Shown piece by piece: positions 35,555-44,431 of a stretch of 64,000 bases of DNA; position 1 is the first letter of the stretch, and every line of letters starts with the position of its first letter. Location of the stretch: positions 62,001 to 126,000 of the IMG/VR virus record IMGVR_UViG_3300048694_000674, one strand, 5' to 3'. The DNA is from a virus. The notes beneath the pieces are model-generated. The model was not told where the DNA came from. It was given only the letters and a program-made list of their open reading frames with translations, and did no database searches. The translations under genes and the position numbers were made by a program.

Positions 35555-35574
35555 GAGGGGCTACCCAGCCCCTC
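35555..35574 (+). terminator. Hairpin after gp19
   Basis: GAGGGGCT / AGCCCCTC forms a perfect 8-bp stem with an ACCC loop. It is followed by ATCTATTT rather than a clean U tract, so termination may be partial. It separates gp19 from gp20. Confidence 0.6.
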
Positions 35575-35594
35575 ATCTATTTGAAGGAACAAAA

Positions 35595-37322
35595 ATGGCA
35601 GAATTATTTGGATTCGAATTCAAAAGAAAAGTAACAGTAGATAAACAACAGCCTTCTTTTACACCAAAAGATACTGATGATGGTGCAGTTGTTGTTGCTG
35701 CTGGTGGTTCTTTTGGAACGTATGTTGATCTTGATGGTACAGTAAGAACAGAAGCAGAGTTAGTAACAAAGTATCGTGAAATGGCATTGCAGCCTGAATG
35801 CGATTCAGCTGTTGATGAAATTATCAATGAATCAATGTCTATTGATGAAGAAGAGATTGTAAAGATTAATCTCGATCAATTAGAAGTTACCGAAACAATC
35901 AAAAAAGCTATTCGCGATGAGTTCAATAATGTACTAAACATTCTTGATTTCAATCGTCATGCATATGAAATATATCGCCGTTGGTATGTTGATGGTCGTC
36001 TTTATTACCATGTTGTTATTGATGACAAAGATCCAAAGGCAGGTATCAAAGAAGTCAGATATATTGACCCACGCAAAATTCGTAAAATTCGTGAAGTCTC
36101 TAAGAAAAGAGCAATTGGTGGCGAAACTAATGAAGCTGTCATCACTAAGGTTCAGAACGAATATTACATTTACAATGACAAAGGTTTCAACTATGGCAAC
36201 AAATCAGTAGGTCCAACTACCACTGGTTTACGTATTGCCAAAGATTCTATTCTTCATATTACATCTGGTTTGACAGACACAAATGGTACGATGGTTCTGT
36301 CATATCTTCACAAATCAATCAAAGCATTAAATCAGCTGCGCACTCTTGAGGATGCATTAGTTATTTATCGTCTTGCTCGTGCGCCAGAACGTCGTATTTG
36401 GTATATTGATGTTGGCAATCTCCCAAAGATCAAAGCTGAACAGTATGTTCGTGATATTATGGTCAAACACAAAAATCGTTTGATCTATGATGCTGAAAGT
36501 GGAAATATCAGAGACGATCGCAAATTTATGACTATGCTCGAAGACTACTGGCTACCAAGACGTGATGGTGGTAAGGGTACAGAAGTTACAACACTTCCTG
36601 GCGGTCAAACACTCGGACAGATGGACGATGTTCTTTATTTCCAGAAAAAGTTTTTCCAAACACTCAATGTGCCTGTTAACAGACTTAATTCAGATGCATT
36701 GTTTTCATTAGGTCGTGCAACAGAAGTTACTCGTGATGAATTGAAGTTTTCTAAGTTTATCTCGAGACTCCGTGGTAAGTTTGCTTATCTGTTTGTCAAA
36801 ATGCTTGAGAAGCAATTGGTATTGAAGCAGGTAATGACAATCGAAGACTTCGAGAACATTTCACCTGATCTCAAGTTTGACTTCTCTAAGGATAATTACT
36901 TCACTGAATTAAAAGACGGTGAAATTATCGAGAACAGAATTAATCTTGCTCGTAATCTACAGGATATGGTTGGTAAGTATTATTCGAATGAGTGGCTCCG
37001 TAAAAACATTCTTCAACAATCAGAAGATGATATCGAAGAGATGGATGAACAAATCGAAGAAGAAGCAAACTCTGGCGATCCTCGTTGGTTGAATCCTCAG
37101 TTGCAACAAAACGAAATGATGCAACAACAAATGGGTGAAACAGAACAACAGGCATTAGCTTCTGATGAAGATACTGATGCTACCCCAGCCACTGATGAGA
37201 AAAACAAAAAGATTCAGAATGCAAAAGCTCAGTATGATCTGCTTTCTCAAAAGAAAAACAGAACACTAGCTGATGAAGCTAAATTAAAATCAGCTACTCA
37301 AATATTAGCTCGAAATAAATAA
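35595..37322 (+). CDS. gp20: Portal protein gp20
   Basis: The 575-residue product has the portal signature VDEIINESMSIDEEEIVKINL, FNRHAYEIYRRWYVDGRLYYHVVID, DPRKIRKIREV and GRATEVTRDELKFSKFI. T4 gp20 has 524 residues. The C-terminal 60 residues are Gln/Glu/Asp-rich and probably disordered. The dodecameric portal nucleates the prohead and forms the packaging channel. Ribosome site AAGGAAC precedes ATG. Confidence 0.93.
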   Translation: MAELFGFEFKRKVTVDKQQPSFTPKDTDDGAVVVAAGGSFGTYVDLDGTVRTEAELVTKYREMALQPECDSAVDEIINESMSIDEEEIVKINLDQLEVTETIKKAIRDEFNNVLNILDFNRHAYEIYRRWYVDGRLYYHVVIDDKDPKAGIKEVRYIDPRKIRKIREVSKKRAIGGETNEAVITKVQNEYYIYNDKGFNYGNKSVGPTTTGLRIAKDSILHITSGLTDTNGTMVLSYLHKSIKALNQLRTLEDALVIYRLARAPERRIWYIDVGNLPKIKAEQYVRDIMVKHKNRLIYDAESGNIRDDRKFMTMLEDYWLPRRDGGKGTEVTTLPGGQTLGQMDDVLYFQKKFFQTLNVPVNRLNSDALFSLGRATEVTRDELKFSKFISRLRGKFAYLFVKMLEKQLVLKQVMTIEDFENISPDLKFDFSKDNYFTELKDGEIIENRINLARNLQDMVGKYYSNEWLRKNILQQSEDDIEEMDEQIEEEANSGDPRWLNPQLQQNEMMQQQMGETEQQALASDEDTDATPATDEKNKKIQNAKAQYDLLSQKKNRTLADEAKLKSATQILARNK

Positions 37323-37335
37323 TTGGAGATGAAAA

Positions 37336-37590
37336 ATGGATGATAATGTAACTGTACAGGATTTGATTTACCATTCTTATGAACAAAAGCCTATTGAGTT
37401 TCAAAACACATTTAATACATTAATGTCTGACAAAATTACTGCTGCTATTAATGATAGAAAAATGGAAGTAGCTCAGACAATGTTTAGAGACCAACAGGAA
37501 TATGAAGAAGAAGATCAAGAGGAACAACCTGATACGGAAATAGAATCAGAAACGGATCAAGAGGAAACATCAGATGGCGAAACTACTTAA
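37336..37590 (+). CDS. gp67: Prohead core protein, gp67-like
   Basis: The 84-residue product has a helical N-terminal half (TVQDLIYHSYEQKPIEFQNTFNTLMSDKI) and a very acidic C-terminal half (EYEEEDQEEQPDTEIESETDQEE). This matches T4 gp67 (80 residues), a precursor of internal peptides, in length, acidic tail and position between gp20 and the next core gene. It overlaps the following gene by 17 bp. Confidence 0.7.
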   Translation: MDDNVTVQDLIYHSYEQKPIEFQNTFNTLMSDKITAAINDRKMEVAQTMFRDQQEYEEEDQEEQPDTEIESETDQEETSDGETT

Positions 37591-38998
37591 AGATATTTTA
37601 AAACAAGCGCACGACACTATCAAGGGAGTTCGTCCATCCACTACTGTTGATGGCTCCATTGGTAAAGATCCTGGCGTTGATTACGATCCAAAAGCTGGTG
37701 ACGAACAAGACTTTGTTGCCAAGCATTCCGTACAGAAATGGGATGACCCGAACGGTAATAGCACTGGCGTATTTACTTCTCAAAAGGGTGAAGCTCCTTA
37801 CCAGAAGCAATCCAAAGGTGTTTACGAATCAAAAAAAGATGAGGACACCAAGTGTAATATGTCAGAAGCTGGCTCTTGGTGTCCAATGCACGAAATGGCT
37901 GACTGCTCAAAAATGACCAAGATTAATGAGATTTCAAAATCGACTCTTGGTTCATACATCAAAAAGTCTTCGCAGGATTTGAAAAATATTGAAGCTGGTC
38001 GCGAAAAGAATGCAGGTTATGCAGCGCATGTAAAAACAAATCGCATGCAAACTAATAGAACCAAAGGTATTAATAGAGCTGTAAATAAACTCGCAAAAGA
38101 AGAAGTTGAGCAGATTGATGAGCTTTCTTCTGCTACGTATAAATCTGCAATGCATAAAGCTTCCAACAGAGCTATGTGGGATCCCCAGGGACCAAAAGGA
38201 CCAATGTATAAAAAATACAAAACAATGGCACAAAAGTTCCGTGATAAAGGAATGGACCAGGAAAAGAAAGAAAAGGCTTCTATGAAAGAAGAAGTCGAGC
38301 TCGATGAAGTATCAAAGGCAACACTTGGTTCTTATGTAAATAAAGCTGATGATTCTGTGAGAGCATTATCAAGAAAAACTGTTGTTGGTAATGCTTCACC
38401 AGAACAAAAAAAGAAATTCTATGACAATAATGATAGAAAAATCGATAAAAGATTTGATTCGATGGATTTAGCTATCAAAAAGTTATCAGGTAAAGCCAAA
38501 GTAAATGCAAAAGAAGAAGTCGAGCTCGATGAAGTAATTACAAAGAAAACATCAGCTGGCGAAGTTATTTCTGACTTCATTCATTCAAAGAATCCTAAGT
38601 TTGCTGGTAAGTCAAAAGAAGAACGTAAGCGTATGGCTCTTGGTGCTTATTATTCAAAGCATCCAGAAAAGTCAAAGAGCGTTAAAGAAGATCTTGCTGT
38701 TCCTTTACTCGGTGGTGAACCACCACGTGGTCATTCAGATGAAGCTGCAGAGATGGTAAAGTCAGAGTTGAAAGCTCTTGCTAATAAAGCAATGCATCTT
38801 ATTTCTCAAATGCCAGACTCAATGCATGTCGAGCCATGGATTCAAGCTAAAATTGCACAAGCAAAAGAACATGTCTCAGCTGTTCACGATTATATGATCT
38901 ATGGCGATCATGATAAGCAAGATGAAAAAGAGCAGATGGACACACCAATGACATTTCCAAATATGTCAGTAGATGTTAATACAGGAAGAAACGTATGA
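37574..38998 (+). CDS. Large prohead core/internal protein, gp68 position
   Basis: The 474-residue, highly charged product lies between gp67 and gp21, where T4 has gp68 (141 residues). It contains repeated modules: EISKSTLGSYIKK (119-131), EVSKATLGSYVNK (245-257), and KEEVEQIDELS, KEEVELDEVS, KEEVELDEVI near 175, 239 and 315. A cluster C94, C103, H106, C111 could bind zinc. LxE-type sites fit cleavage by the gp21 protease, suggesting it is processed to internal peptides. Fragments of this gene recur, rearranged, at 59449-59896. Confidence 0.6.
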   Translation: MAKLLKDILKQAHDTIKGVRPSTTVDGSIGKDPGVDYDPKAGDEQDFVAKHSVQKWDDPNGNSTGVFTSQKGEAPYQKQSKGVYESKKDEDTKCNMSEAGSWCPMHEMADCSKMTKINEISKSTLGSYIKKSSQDLKNIEAGREKNAGYAAHVKTNRMQTNRTKGINRAVNKLAKEEVEQIDELSSATYKSAMHKASNRAMWDPQGPKGPMYKKYKTMAQKFRDKGMDQEKKEKASMKEEVELDEVSKATLGSYVNKADDSVRALSRKTVVGNASPEQKKKFYDNNDRKIDKRFDSMDLAIKKLSGKAKVNAKEEVELDEVITKKTSAGEVISDFIHSKNPKFAGKSKEERKRMALGAYYSKHPEKSKSVKEDLAVPLLGGEPPRGHSDEAAEMVKSELKALANKAMHLISQMPDSMHVEPWIQAKIAQAKEHVSAVHDYMIYGDHDKQDEKEQMDTPMTFPNMSVDVNTGRNV

Positions 38999-39243
38999 TT
39001 TACAAACTATTAGGCGATGAAGTCAATATTAATAGTACAGCTAATAATGTTGGTTCGAATAGACTGGTCCGTGTTGTAAATGCAGGAACTGGTAACACTG
39101 TTTTGCTTGTAAGATATGCAAATGGCACTCAATATGCTTCAACAACTGTTCTTGCTAATAGCGAAATAGTAATTCTTAAAGATTCAACAGATCTTATTAT
39201 TGGCAGCAATATGTTTGCAACTGCCGTAGCTTATAAGGCATAA
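38995..39243 (+). CDS. Small beta-rich conserved protein
   Basis: The 82-residue product (MIYKLLGDEVNINSTANNVG) is coupled to the core gene by ATGA and ends 2 bp before gp21. Short strands such as RLVRVVNAGTGNTVLLVRYANG suggest a small beta barrel. Comparable small genes occur in this position in related phages and may encode virion components. No motif reveals function. Confidence 0.5.
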   Translation: MIYKLLGDEVNINSTANNVGSNRLVRVVNAGTGNTVLLVRYANGTQYASTTVLANSEIVILKDSTDLIIGSNMFATAVAYKA

Positions 39244-39245
39244 AA

Positions 39246-39914
39246 ATGAAACTTATTACCGAACTTTTTGAAGACGTTCAATATATCGCCGAAGCAAAAG
39301 AAAACGGTGATAAGGAACACTTCATTGAAGGTGTATTCCTTCAGGCTAACCGTAAAAACCGTAACGGACGTGTGTATCCATTGAACATAATGGAAGGCGA
39401 AGTTAATCGTTATATGGATGAGGTTGTTAAACACAATCGCGGATATGGCGAACTTGGTCATCCACAAGGACCACAAATTAACCTCGACAGAGTATCACAT
39501 ATTATTACAGAGCTTCGTCGTGATGGCGACAACTTCATTGGCAAGGCAAGACTTACCGATACTCCTATGGGCAATATCGCAAAGGGTCTTCTAAAGTCTG
39601 GTGCTAATCTTGGTGTTTCTTCTCGTGGTATGGGAACACTTACACCAAGCAAAGACGGATCAATGGTTGTTGGACCTGATTTTCGTCTTGCTACTGCAGC
39701 AGATATCGTTGCTGATCCTTCCGCTCCAGATGCCTTTGTTAAGGGTATTATGGAAGGCGTAGAGTGGATTTATGATCCTGTCAAGGATTCATGGCATGAA
39801 GAAAAATTAGATAATATGAAAAAAGCTATGCATAAAATGACAATGGACCAGATTGAAGAAAGCAAATTTGCTATTTTCGAATCATATCTAACATCTTTAA
39901 TGACTAAAAAATAA
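39246..39914 (+). CDS. gp21: Prohead protease gp21
   Basis: The 222-residue product matches T4 gp21 (212 residues), a serine protease of the herpesvirus-assemblin type. ANRKNRNGRVYP precedes the catalytic His in GELGHPQGP (H72). The nucleophile lies in LGVSSRGMG (S125/S126). The C-terminal 40 residues (DNMKKAMHKMTMDQIEESKFAIFESYL) would be removed by self-cleavage. It matures scaffold, core and capsid proteins after (I/L)xE. Confidence 0.9.
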   Translation: MKLITELFEDVQYIAEAKENGDKEHFIEGVFLQANRKNRNGRVYPLNIMEGEVNRYMDEVVKHNRGYGELGHPQGPQINLDRVSHIITELRRDGDNFIGKARLTDTPMGNIAKGLLKSGANLGVSSRGMGTLTPSKDGSMVVGPDFRLATAADIVADPSAPDAFVKGIMEGVEWIYDPVKDSWHEEKLDNMKKAMHKMTMDQIEESKFAIFESYLTSLMTKK

Positions 39915-39918
39915 TTTT

Positions 39919-39926
39919 TATAAATA
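39919..39926 (+). promoter_or_regulatory. T4-type late promoter TATAAATA
   Basis: Exact late consensus just after gp21, 42 nt before the gp22 start. Confidence 0.65.
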
Positions 39927-39960
39927 ATTGTAAATTATTCTAGGTATAGGAGACCTTTAA

Positions 39961-41001
39961 ATGACAGACCAAGTAGAAAACGTTGAAGCTATCGAAGAAG
40001 GCACACTAGCTGCTAGCTCTCTTCAACCAGCTTCCAAGCCAGTTGGATCAGATCCAAAATCACGTATCGAAATGATGCTTTCCGTTATCCGTGGTATTGA
40101 CTCAATGCCAAAGAAAGATTTCGTAAAGTGGTTCGATCAACAGCAAGCTGTATTCGGTCCTGGTAAGGATTACGGCGTTGGCGATAAGTCAGCTGCAAAT
40201 CAAGCTACTATCGACATGACAACTGGTAAGGGTCCAAAGACACGCGACGCAATGCCGAAGCTCAATGTTAAGGAAGACGTCGAAGAAATGTTCTCTGGTT
40301 CAGATCTTTCTGAAGAGTTCAAAGACAAGGCAGCAACACTTTTCGAAGCAGCCATATCTGCTCGCATTATTGCTGAACAGGCTCGTCTCGATGAAGAAAT
40401 GGAAGTAAAGCTACAGGAAGCCATTTCTGAAATCAATGAAGAATTAACAACAAAAGTTGATTCATATCTCGACTATGTTGTCGAGCAATGGTTAGAAGAT
40501 AATGCCGTTGCTATTGAATCAACACTACGTAACGAAATTATGGAAGAATTCATGGATGGTCTAAAGGGACTATTCGCAGAGCATTACATCGACGTTCCAC
40601 AGGAAAAGGTTGATGTTATTGAATCACTTGCTTCTAAGATCGAAGAGCTCGAAGGAAAGCTCGACGAACAGATCACAGAAAACACTGAAATCAAGCGTTC
40701 TCTTGTTGATTCTGAAAAGAAGGAAGTATTCGAGTCATTCCTTGATGATCTTGCACTAACACAGCAAGAAAAGTTCAAAGCATTGGCAGAAGGCGTTGAC
40801 TTTGATGGCGACATTGAAGTTTATGCAAAGAAGCTAGCTATCATTAAGGAAAACTATTTTGCTACAGAGAAGAAGGCTCCAGGGTCAACTAATATTGTTG
40901 AAGAAACCTTTGAAGCTGAGACAGATACAAAAAATGTATCCGTTAAAGACCCTGCAGTAAATCGCTACGTAGAAGCTATTTCAAGATCATTGAAAAAGTA
41001 A
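39961..41001 (+). CDS. gp22: Prohead scaffold protein gp22
   Basis: The 346-residue acidic, helical product matches T4 gp22 (269 residues) in position and composition. It has SRIEMMLSVIRGIDSMPKKDFVKWFDQ near the N-terminus and a long coiled-coil centre (EEMEVKLQEAISEINEELTTKVDSYLDYVVEQW). It is the major internal scaffold and is degraded by gp21. It is followed closely by gp23, each with its own late promoter, allowing high expression. Confidence 0.88.
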   Translation: MTDQVENVEAIEEGTLAASSLQPASKPVGSDPKSRIEMMLSVIRGIDSMPKKDFVKWFDQQQAVFGPGKDYGVGDKSAANQATIDMTTGKGPKTRDAMPKLNVKEDVEEMFSGSDLSEEFKDKAATLFEAAISARIIAEQARLDEEMEVKLQEAISEINEELTTKVDSYLDYVVEQWLEDNAVAIESTLRNEIMEEFMDGLKGLFAEHYIDVPQEKVDVIESLASKIEELEGKLDEQITENTEIKRSLVDSEKKEVFESFLDDLALTQQEKFKALAEGVDFDGDIEVYAKKLAIIKENYFATEKKAPGSTNIVEETFEAETDTKNVSVKDPAVNRYVEAISRSLKK

Positions 41002-41005
41002 CAAT

Positions 41006-41013
41006 TATAAATA
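41006..41013 (+). promoter_or_regulatory. T4-type late promoter TATAAATA
   Basis: Exact late consensus just after gp22, 41 nt before the gp23 start. Confidence 0.7.
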
Positions 41014-41046
41014 TTTAACTAACCCAGTATAGAAAGGGAGACAAAA

Positions 41047-42450
41047 ATGTATCTAGCTGAGGAAATTCAAAACAAGTGGGCGCCAGTCCTTGACCATGAA
41101 GGTCTTGGTGCTATTAAGGATCAAACTCGCCGTTCAGTAACTGCAGTTGTCCTAGAAAACACAGAGCGCGCACTTCGCGAAGCTGGTGCTCATGGTTCAT
41201 ACCAGACTCTTACAGAATCACCAACAGCTGCTTCTGTAATTCCAGCTAACTTCATGGGCGGTTCAAGCTCAACAGCTGGTTCTGGTGGTATCGATACATT
41301 CGATCCAGTATTGATTTCACTCGTTCGTCGTGCAATGCCAAACCTTATTGCCTATGACATCTGCGGCGTTCAGCCAATGACAGGTCCAACTGGTTTGATT
41401 TTCGCAATGCGTTCGAAGTATAACAACCAAGGTAACGGTACTTCTGCTTCATCTTACGGTGGATCACAGGACAACGAAACCTTCTACAACGAAGTTAATA
41501 CTGCGTTCTCAACTGTCGTTGCTAACAAGACTGGTCTTGGTAACAACTTCACTGGTACAATTCCAGGCAATTCAAACACAACACCATTGACATCTCTTTC
41601 GAACTATAATACTGGTTCTGCTATGGCAACAGCTCAGGCTGAAGCTCTTGGTACATACCAGAATTCAGACTTCGCTCAGATGGCATTCAGCATTGAGAAG
41701 GTAACTGTAACTGCTCAGTCACGTGCTCTCAAGGCAGAATACTCAATGGAACTCGCTCAGGATCTTAAGGCTATCCATGGTCTTGATGCTGAAACAGAAC
41801 TTGCTAACATTCTTTCAGCTGAAATTCTTGCTGAAATTAATCGTGAAGTAGTTCGTACTATCAACATCACTGCTGTTCCAGGCGCTCAGGACAATACAAC
41901 TACTGCTGGTGTATTCGATCTTGACACTGACTCAAACGGTCGTTGGTCAGTTGAAAAGTTCAAGGGACTTATGTTCCAGCTAGAGCGTGAAGCTAACCAG
42001 ATTGCTAAGCAAACCCGTAGAGGAAAGGGTAACATCGTTATCTGTTCTTCAGACGTTGCTTCTGCTCTTCAGATGGCTGGTGTTCTCGACTACGCTCCTG
42101 CTCTCAACTCAAACAACCTACAAGTAGACGATACAGGTAACACTTTCGCTGGTGTTCTCAATGGTCGCCTTCGTGTTTACATCGACCCATACGCAATCGG
42201 TGGTAACTATCTAACTGTTGGCTATAAGGGTTCTTCAGCATTCGATGCTGGTCTCTTCTATTGCCCATATGTTCCACTCCAAATGGTTCGTGCAGTTGAT
42301 CAGTCAAGCTTCCAACCAAAGATCGGCTTTAAGACTCGTTACGGAATGGTCGCAAACCCATTCGCTGAAGGTCTTAACAAGGGATCTGGTGAGCTTGTTC
42401 TTTCAACAAACAAGTACTATCGTCGCGTTATCGTCAATAATTTGATGTGA
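41047..42450 (+). CDS. gp23: Major capsid protein gp23
   Basis: The 467-residue product is the T4-type major head protein (T4: 521). Landmarks are NKWAPVLDHEGLGAIKD, DPVLISLVRRAMPNLIAYDICGVQPMTGPTGLIFAMRS, and the C-terminal KTRYGMVANPFAEG. LTE at residues 55-57 fits the (I/L)xE rule of the prohead protease, predicting maturation after E57 (T4 cuts after 65). Codons are biased to a preferred set, as expected for the most abundant protein. A UUCG-loop terminator follows. Confidence 0.95.
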   Translation: MYLAEEIQNKWAPVLDHEGLGAIKDQTRRSVTAVVLENTERALREAGAHGSYQTLTESPTAASVIPANFMGGSSSTAGSGGIDTFDPVLISLVRRAMPNLIAYDICGVQPMTGPTGLIFAMRSKYNNQGNGTSASSYGGSQDNETFYNEVNTAFSTVVANKTGLGNNFTGTIPGNSNTTPLTSLSNYNTGSAMATAQAEALGTYQNSDFAQMAFSIEKVTVTAQSRALKAEYSMELAQDLKAIHGLDAETELANILSAEILAEINREVVRTINITAVPGAQDNTTTAGVFDLDTDSNGRWSVEKFKGLMFQLEREANQIAKQTRRGKGNIVICSSDVASALQMAGVLDYAPALNSNNLQVDDTGNTFAGVLNGRLRVYIDPYAIGGNYLTVGYKGSSAFDAGLFYCPYVPLQMVRAVDQSSFQPKIGFKTRYGMVANPFAEGLNKGSGELVLSTNKYYRRVIVNNLM

Positions 42451-42486
42451 CGGGCTACTTTTCGCCTTATTTGGTGAATAAATATA

Positions 42487-42512
42487 CCAGGGGCTTCGGT
42501 CCCTGGTTTTTT
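42487..42512 (+). terminator. Strong intrinsic terminator after gp23
   Basis: CCAGGGGC and GTCCCTGG pair (with one G-U) around a UUCG tetraloop closed by C-G, followed by six Ts. This is a textbook rho-independent terminator ending the capsid transcript. Confidence 0.85.
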
Positions 42513-42570
42513 ATTGTCCGTCGCGGAGTACCATTCCCACGGACTCTATATCTTATAAGGAGATACAGCG

Positions 42571-43269
42571 ATGTCAAAAGAAAAATACGGTTTCGTTTAT
42601 TTATGGTATGATCGCAAACATAAACGATATTATGTTGGTTGTCATTGGGGAACTATTAATGATGGTTACATTTGTTCTTCTGATTGGATGAGAAAATCTT
42701 ATAAAAGAAGACCAGAAGATTTTAAACGTAAAATTTTAAAAACAAATTTATCTCGAATTGATATGTATGAAGAAGAACAACGATATTTAAATATGATAAA
42801 ACCTGAAGAAAGAAAAATACGATATTATAATCTTCACATAAAAAATGGCAACCTTTGGCACAAATACCCAGAATCAGTAAAAACTGTTGGTCAAAAAATA
42901 TCATATTCAAAAACTGGCAAAAGTGTGGCTGTTCCTGCGGATAGAGGCGCTAAAATATCTGCATCAAAAAAGGGTAAACCACTCACAGAAAAACATAAAA
43001 TAGCTCTGCGAGGAATAAAAAAGAAACCACACACAGATGAATGGAAACAACAAAATTCTATTAGAATGAAGGAACAATGGTCTGATGGTTCAAGAAAAAG
43101 AGCAGAACCAAAGAAAACTATGAGCCGAGAAGATCAAGATAAATTGTGTTCAGAACAACTGAAAAATAGATGGTCTGATCCAGAATGGGCTATGAAACAA
43201 AAAGAGGCTTTGAAAACTGCTTGGGCTAAAAGGAAAGAAAAACTAAATAGTTATGAATTGGCTCATTGA
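42571..43269 (+). CDS. GIY-YIG homing endonuclease with NUMOD-like repeats
   Basis: The 232-residue product begins GFVYLWYDRKHKRYYVGCHWG, the GIY-YIG motif, followed by DGYICSSDWM and R/K-rich helices. The centre has GAKISASKKGKPLTEKHKIAL, a NUMOD3-like DNA-binding repeat, and the end has repeats of W-S-D-x-x-W/R. It lies alone between two terminators downstream of gp23, typical of a freestanding mobile endonuclease. A hairpin (GTCCGT at 42516, ACGGAC at 42539) precedes the AAGGAG ribosome site. The likely target is a related phage lacking the insertion. Confidence 0.75.
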   Translation: MSKEKYGFVYLWYDRKHKRYYVGCHWGTINDGYICSSDWMRKSYKRRPEDFKRKILKTNLSRIDMYEEEQRYLNMIKPEERKIRYYNLHIKNGNLWHKYPESVKTVGQKISYSKTGKSVAVPADRGAKISASKKGKPLTEKHKIALRGIKKKPHTDEWKQQNSIRMKEQWSDGSRKRAEPKKTMSREDQDKLCSEQLKNRWSDPEWAMKQKEALKTAWAKRKEKLNSYELAH

Positions 43270-43308
43270 AGGCTAAGATGAACAAGACGGTTTCAAGCCG
43301 CAAACTAG

Positions 43309-43335
43309 AGGGGAGCCGAAGCTCCCCTTTCTTTT
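43309..43335 (+). terminator. Intrinsic terminator after the homing endonuclease
   Basis: AGGGGAGC and GCTCCCCT form a perfect 8-bp stem with a CGAA loop, followed by TTCTTTTT. It insulates the gp23/endonuclease unit from the next promoter. Confidence 0.85.
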
Positions 43336-43338
43336 TGC

Positions 43339-43367
43339 TTGACAAATTTGTAAATTACCAGTATAAT
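43339..43367 (+). promoter_or_regulatory. Consensus sigma70-type promoter
   Basis: TTGACA, 17-bp spacer, TATAAT: a perfect match, directly downstream of a terminator. It should drive the gp3-like gene and possibly uvsY onward early in infection. Confidence 0.85.
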
Positions 43368-43384
43368 CATATTGTGGGCATGAT

Positions 43385-43392
43385 AATAAATA
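43385..43392 (+). promoter_or_regulatory. Late promoter-like AATAAATA
   Basis: Seven of eight match, 32 nt before the ATG at 43417. With the upstream sigma70-type promoter it would let the tail gene be expressed late as well. Confidence 0.45.
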
Positions 43393-43416
43393 GATAAAGG
43401 TAATTGGAGAATATAA

Positions 43417-43941
43417 ATGACTGCTATTGACAATACGCCTGAGAATAAGAATTTTCTTAGCCCACTTAATTTCAGATTCTCTATCAAGAGAGCACCACAT
43501 GTTAACTTTTTCTTACAGAAGGTTAACATCCCCGAAATATCATTACCAGAAATTGAGATACCTACTCAGTTTGTTCCTATTCCAACTCAGTACACTCACT
43601 TACAGTATGGTAAGTTTGCAATAACATTCAAAGTTGATGAAGACTTTCAGAATTATCTCGAGCTGCATAATTGGATTAGAGCTCTTGGTTTCCCAACAGA
43701 CTATAATGAATACAAGTCTATTGCTGATATTCCAGAGTATACAGGCGAAGGTATTAGATCAGATATCTCTCTGATTGCTCTAAACTCAGCCAAGAATCCA
43801 AACTATGAATTTACATTCATCGATGCATTCCCAATATCTCTTGGTGATATTGTTTTTGATACAACTGACACAGACGTTCAGTATATAACAACGACAGCTG
43901 AATTTATCTATACATACTACAATATCACTAAAATTACTTGA
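43417..43941 (+). CDS. gp3: Tail completion/tube-like protein, gp3-like
   Basis: The 174-residue product (LSPLNFRFSIKRAPHVNFFLQKVNIPEISLPEIEIPTQF) has a tube-protein-like fold pattern (YGKFAITFKVDEDFQNYLELHNWIRALGFP). T4 gp3, the tail terminator, has 176 residues, and in T4-like cyanophages gp3 lies between gp23 and uvsY as here. A gp19/gp54 paralogue is the main alternative. It acts in capping the tail tube. Confidence 0.55.
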   Translation: MTAIDNTPENKNFLSPLNFRFSIKRAPHVNFFLQKVNIPEISLPEIEIPTQFVPIPTQYTHLQYGKFAITFKVDEDFQNYLELHNWIRALGFPTDYNEYKSIADIPEYTGEGIRSDISLIALNSAKNPNYEFTFIDAFPISLGDIVFDTTDTDVQYITTTAEFIYTYYNITKIT

Positions 43942-43966
43942 CTTTTTCTGAAAAGTATAGTATTAT
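43938..43966 (+). promoter_or_regulatory. Sigma70-type promoter before uvsY
   Basis: TTGACT, 17-bp spacer, TATTAT (one mismatch in each hexamer). It overlaps the end of the gp3-like gene and lies 31 bp before the ATG of uvsY. Confidence 0.65.
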
Positions 43967-43996
43967 ATAATATGATTGGTTTGAGGATACTATATT

Positions 43997-44431
43997 ATGT
44001 TGTTAGAAGCCATTTATGATGAATGGAAAAAAGATTCAGAAATAGACAAGACAGAACTTGGGGATGAGTCGATTGCCATACCTAAGTTACATCACAAGTA
44101 TTATCAGATATTCACAGCTGAAAGATTACAGCTTCGTAAGCTTGAAGCACAGATGAAAACATTGAAGCTGCAGAAGTATGAGTTCTATACACAGGGTCCG
44201 TCAAAAGAAACACAGGATAAAGGTTGGGAGCTTCCAGGTAAAGGTATGATTCTAAAACAAGAAATGCCTATGTATCTGGAAGGCGATAAAGATATTATCG
44301 AGTTATCATTAAAGATTGGATATCAACAAGAGAAGTGTGAATTACTTGAATCAATTATCAAGAGTCTTACCAACAGAGGCTTCCAGATAAAAGCAGCAAT
44401 TGATTTCATGAGATTTACGATGGGAGCATAA
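43997..44431 (+). CDS. uvsY: Recombination mediator UvsY
   Basis: The 144-residue product matches T4 UvsY (137 residues) in length and helical layout: WKKDSEIDKTELGDESIAIPKLHHKYYQIFTAERLQLRKLEAQMKTLKLQKYEFYTQG and the C-terminal SIIKSLTNRGFQIKAAIDFMRFTMGA. UvsY loads the UvsX recombinase on gp32-coated single strands. The stop overlaps the uvsW start by one base, the conserved uvsY-uvsW pair. Confidence 0.85.
   Translation: MLLEAIYDEWKKDSEIDKTELGDESIAIPKLHHKYYQIFTAERLQLRKLEAQMKTLKLQKYEFYTQGPSKETQDKGWELPGKGMILKQEMPMYLEGDKDIIELSLKIGYQQEKCELLESIIKSLTNRGFQIKAAIDFMRFTMGA

Noticed and set aside
37314-37321. AATAAATA at the end of gp20
   Set aside because: Only 22 nt before the gp67 start and within the last codons of gp20, outside the spacing seen for the other sites.
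40200-40814. - strand Ser-rich open frames opposite gp22
   Set aside because: They mirror the Glu/Lys-rich codons of the scaffold gene and have no initiation signals.
42477-42484. AATAAATA before the gp23 terminator
   Set aside because: No gene starts 30-50 nt downstream; the transcript would end at once in the strong terminator at 42487.
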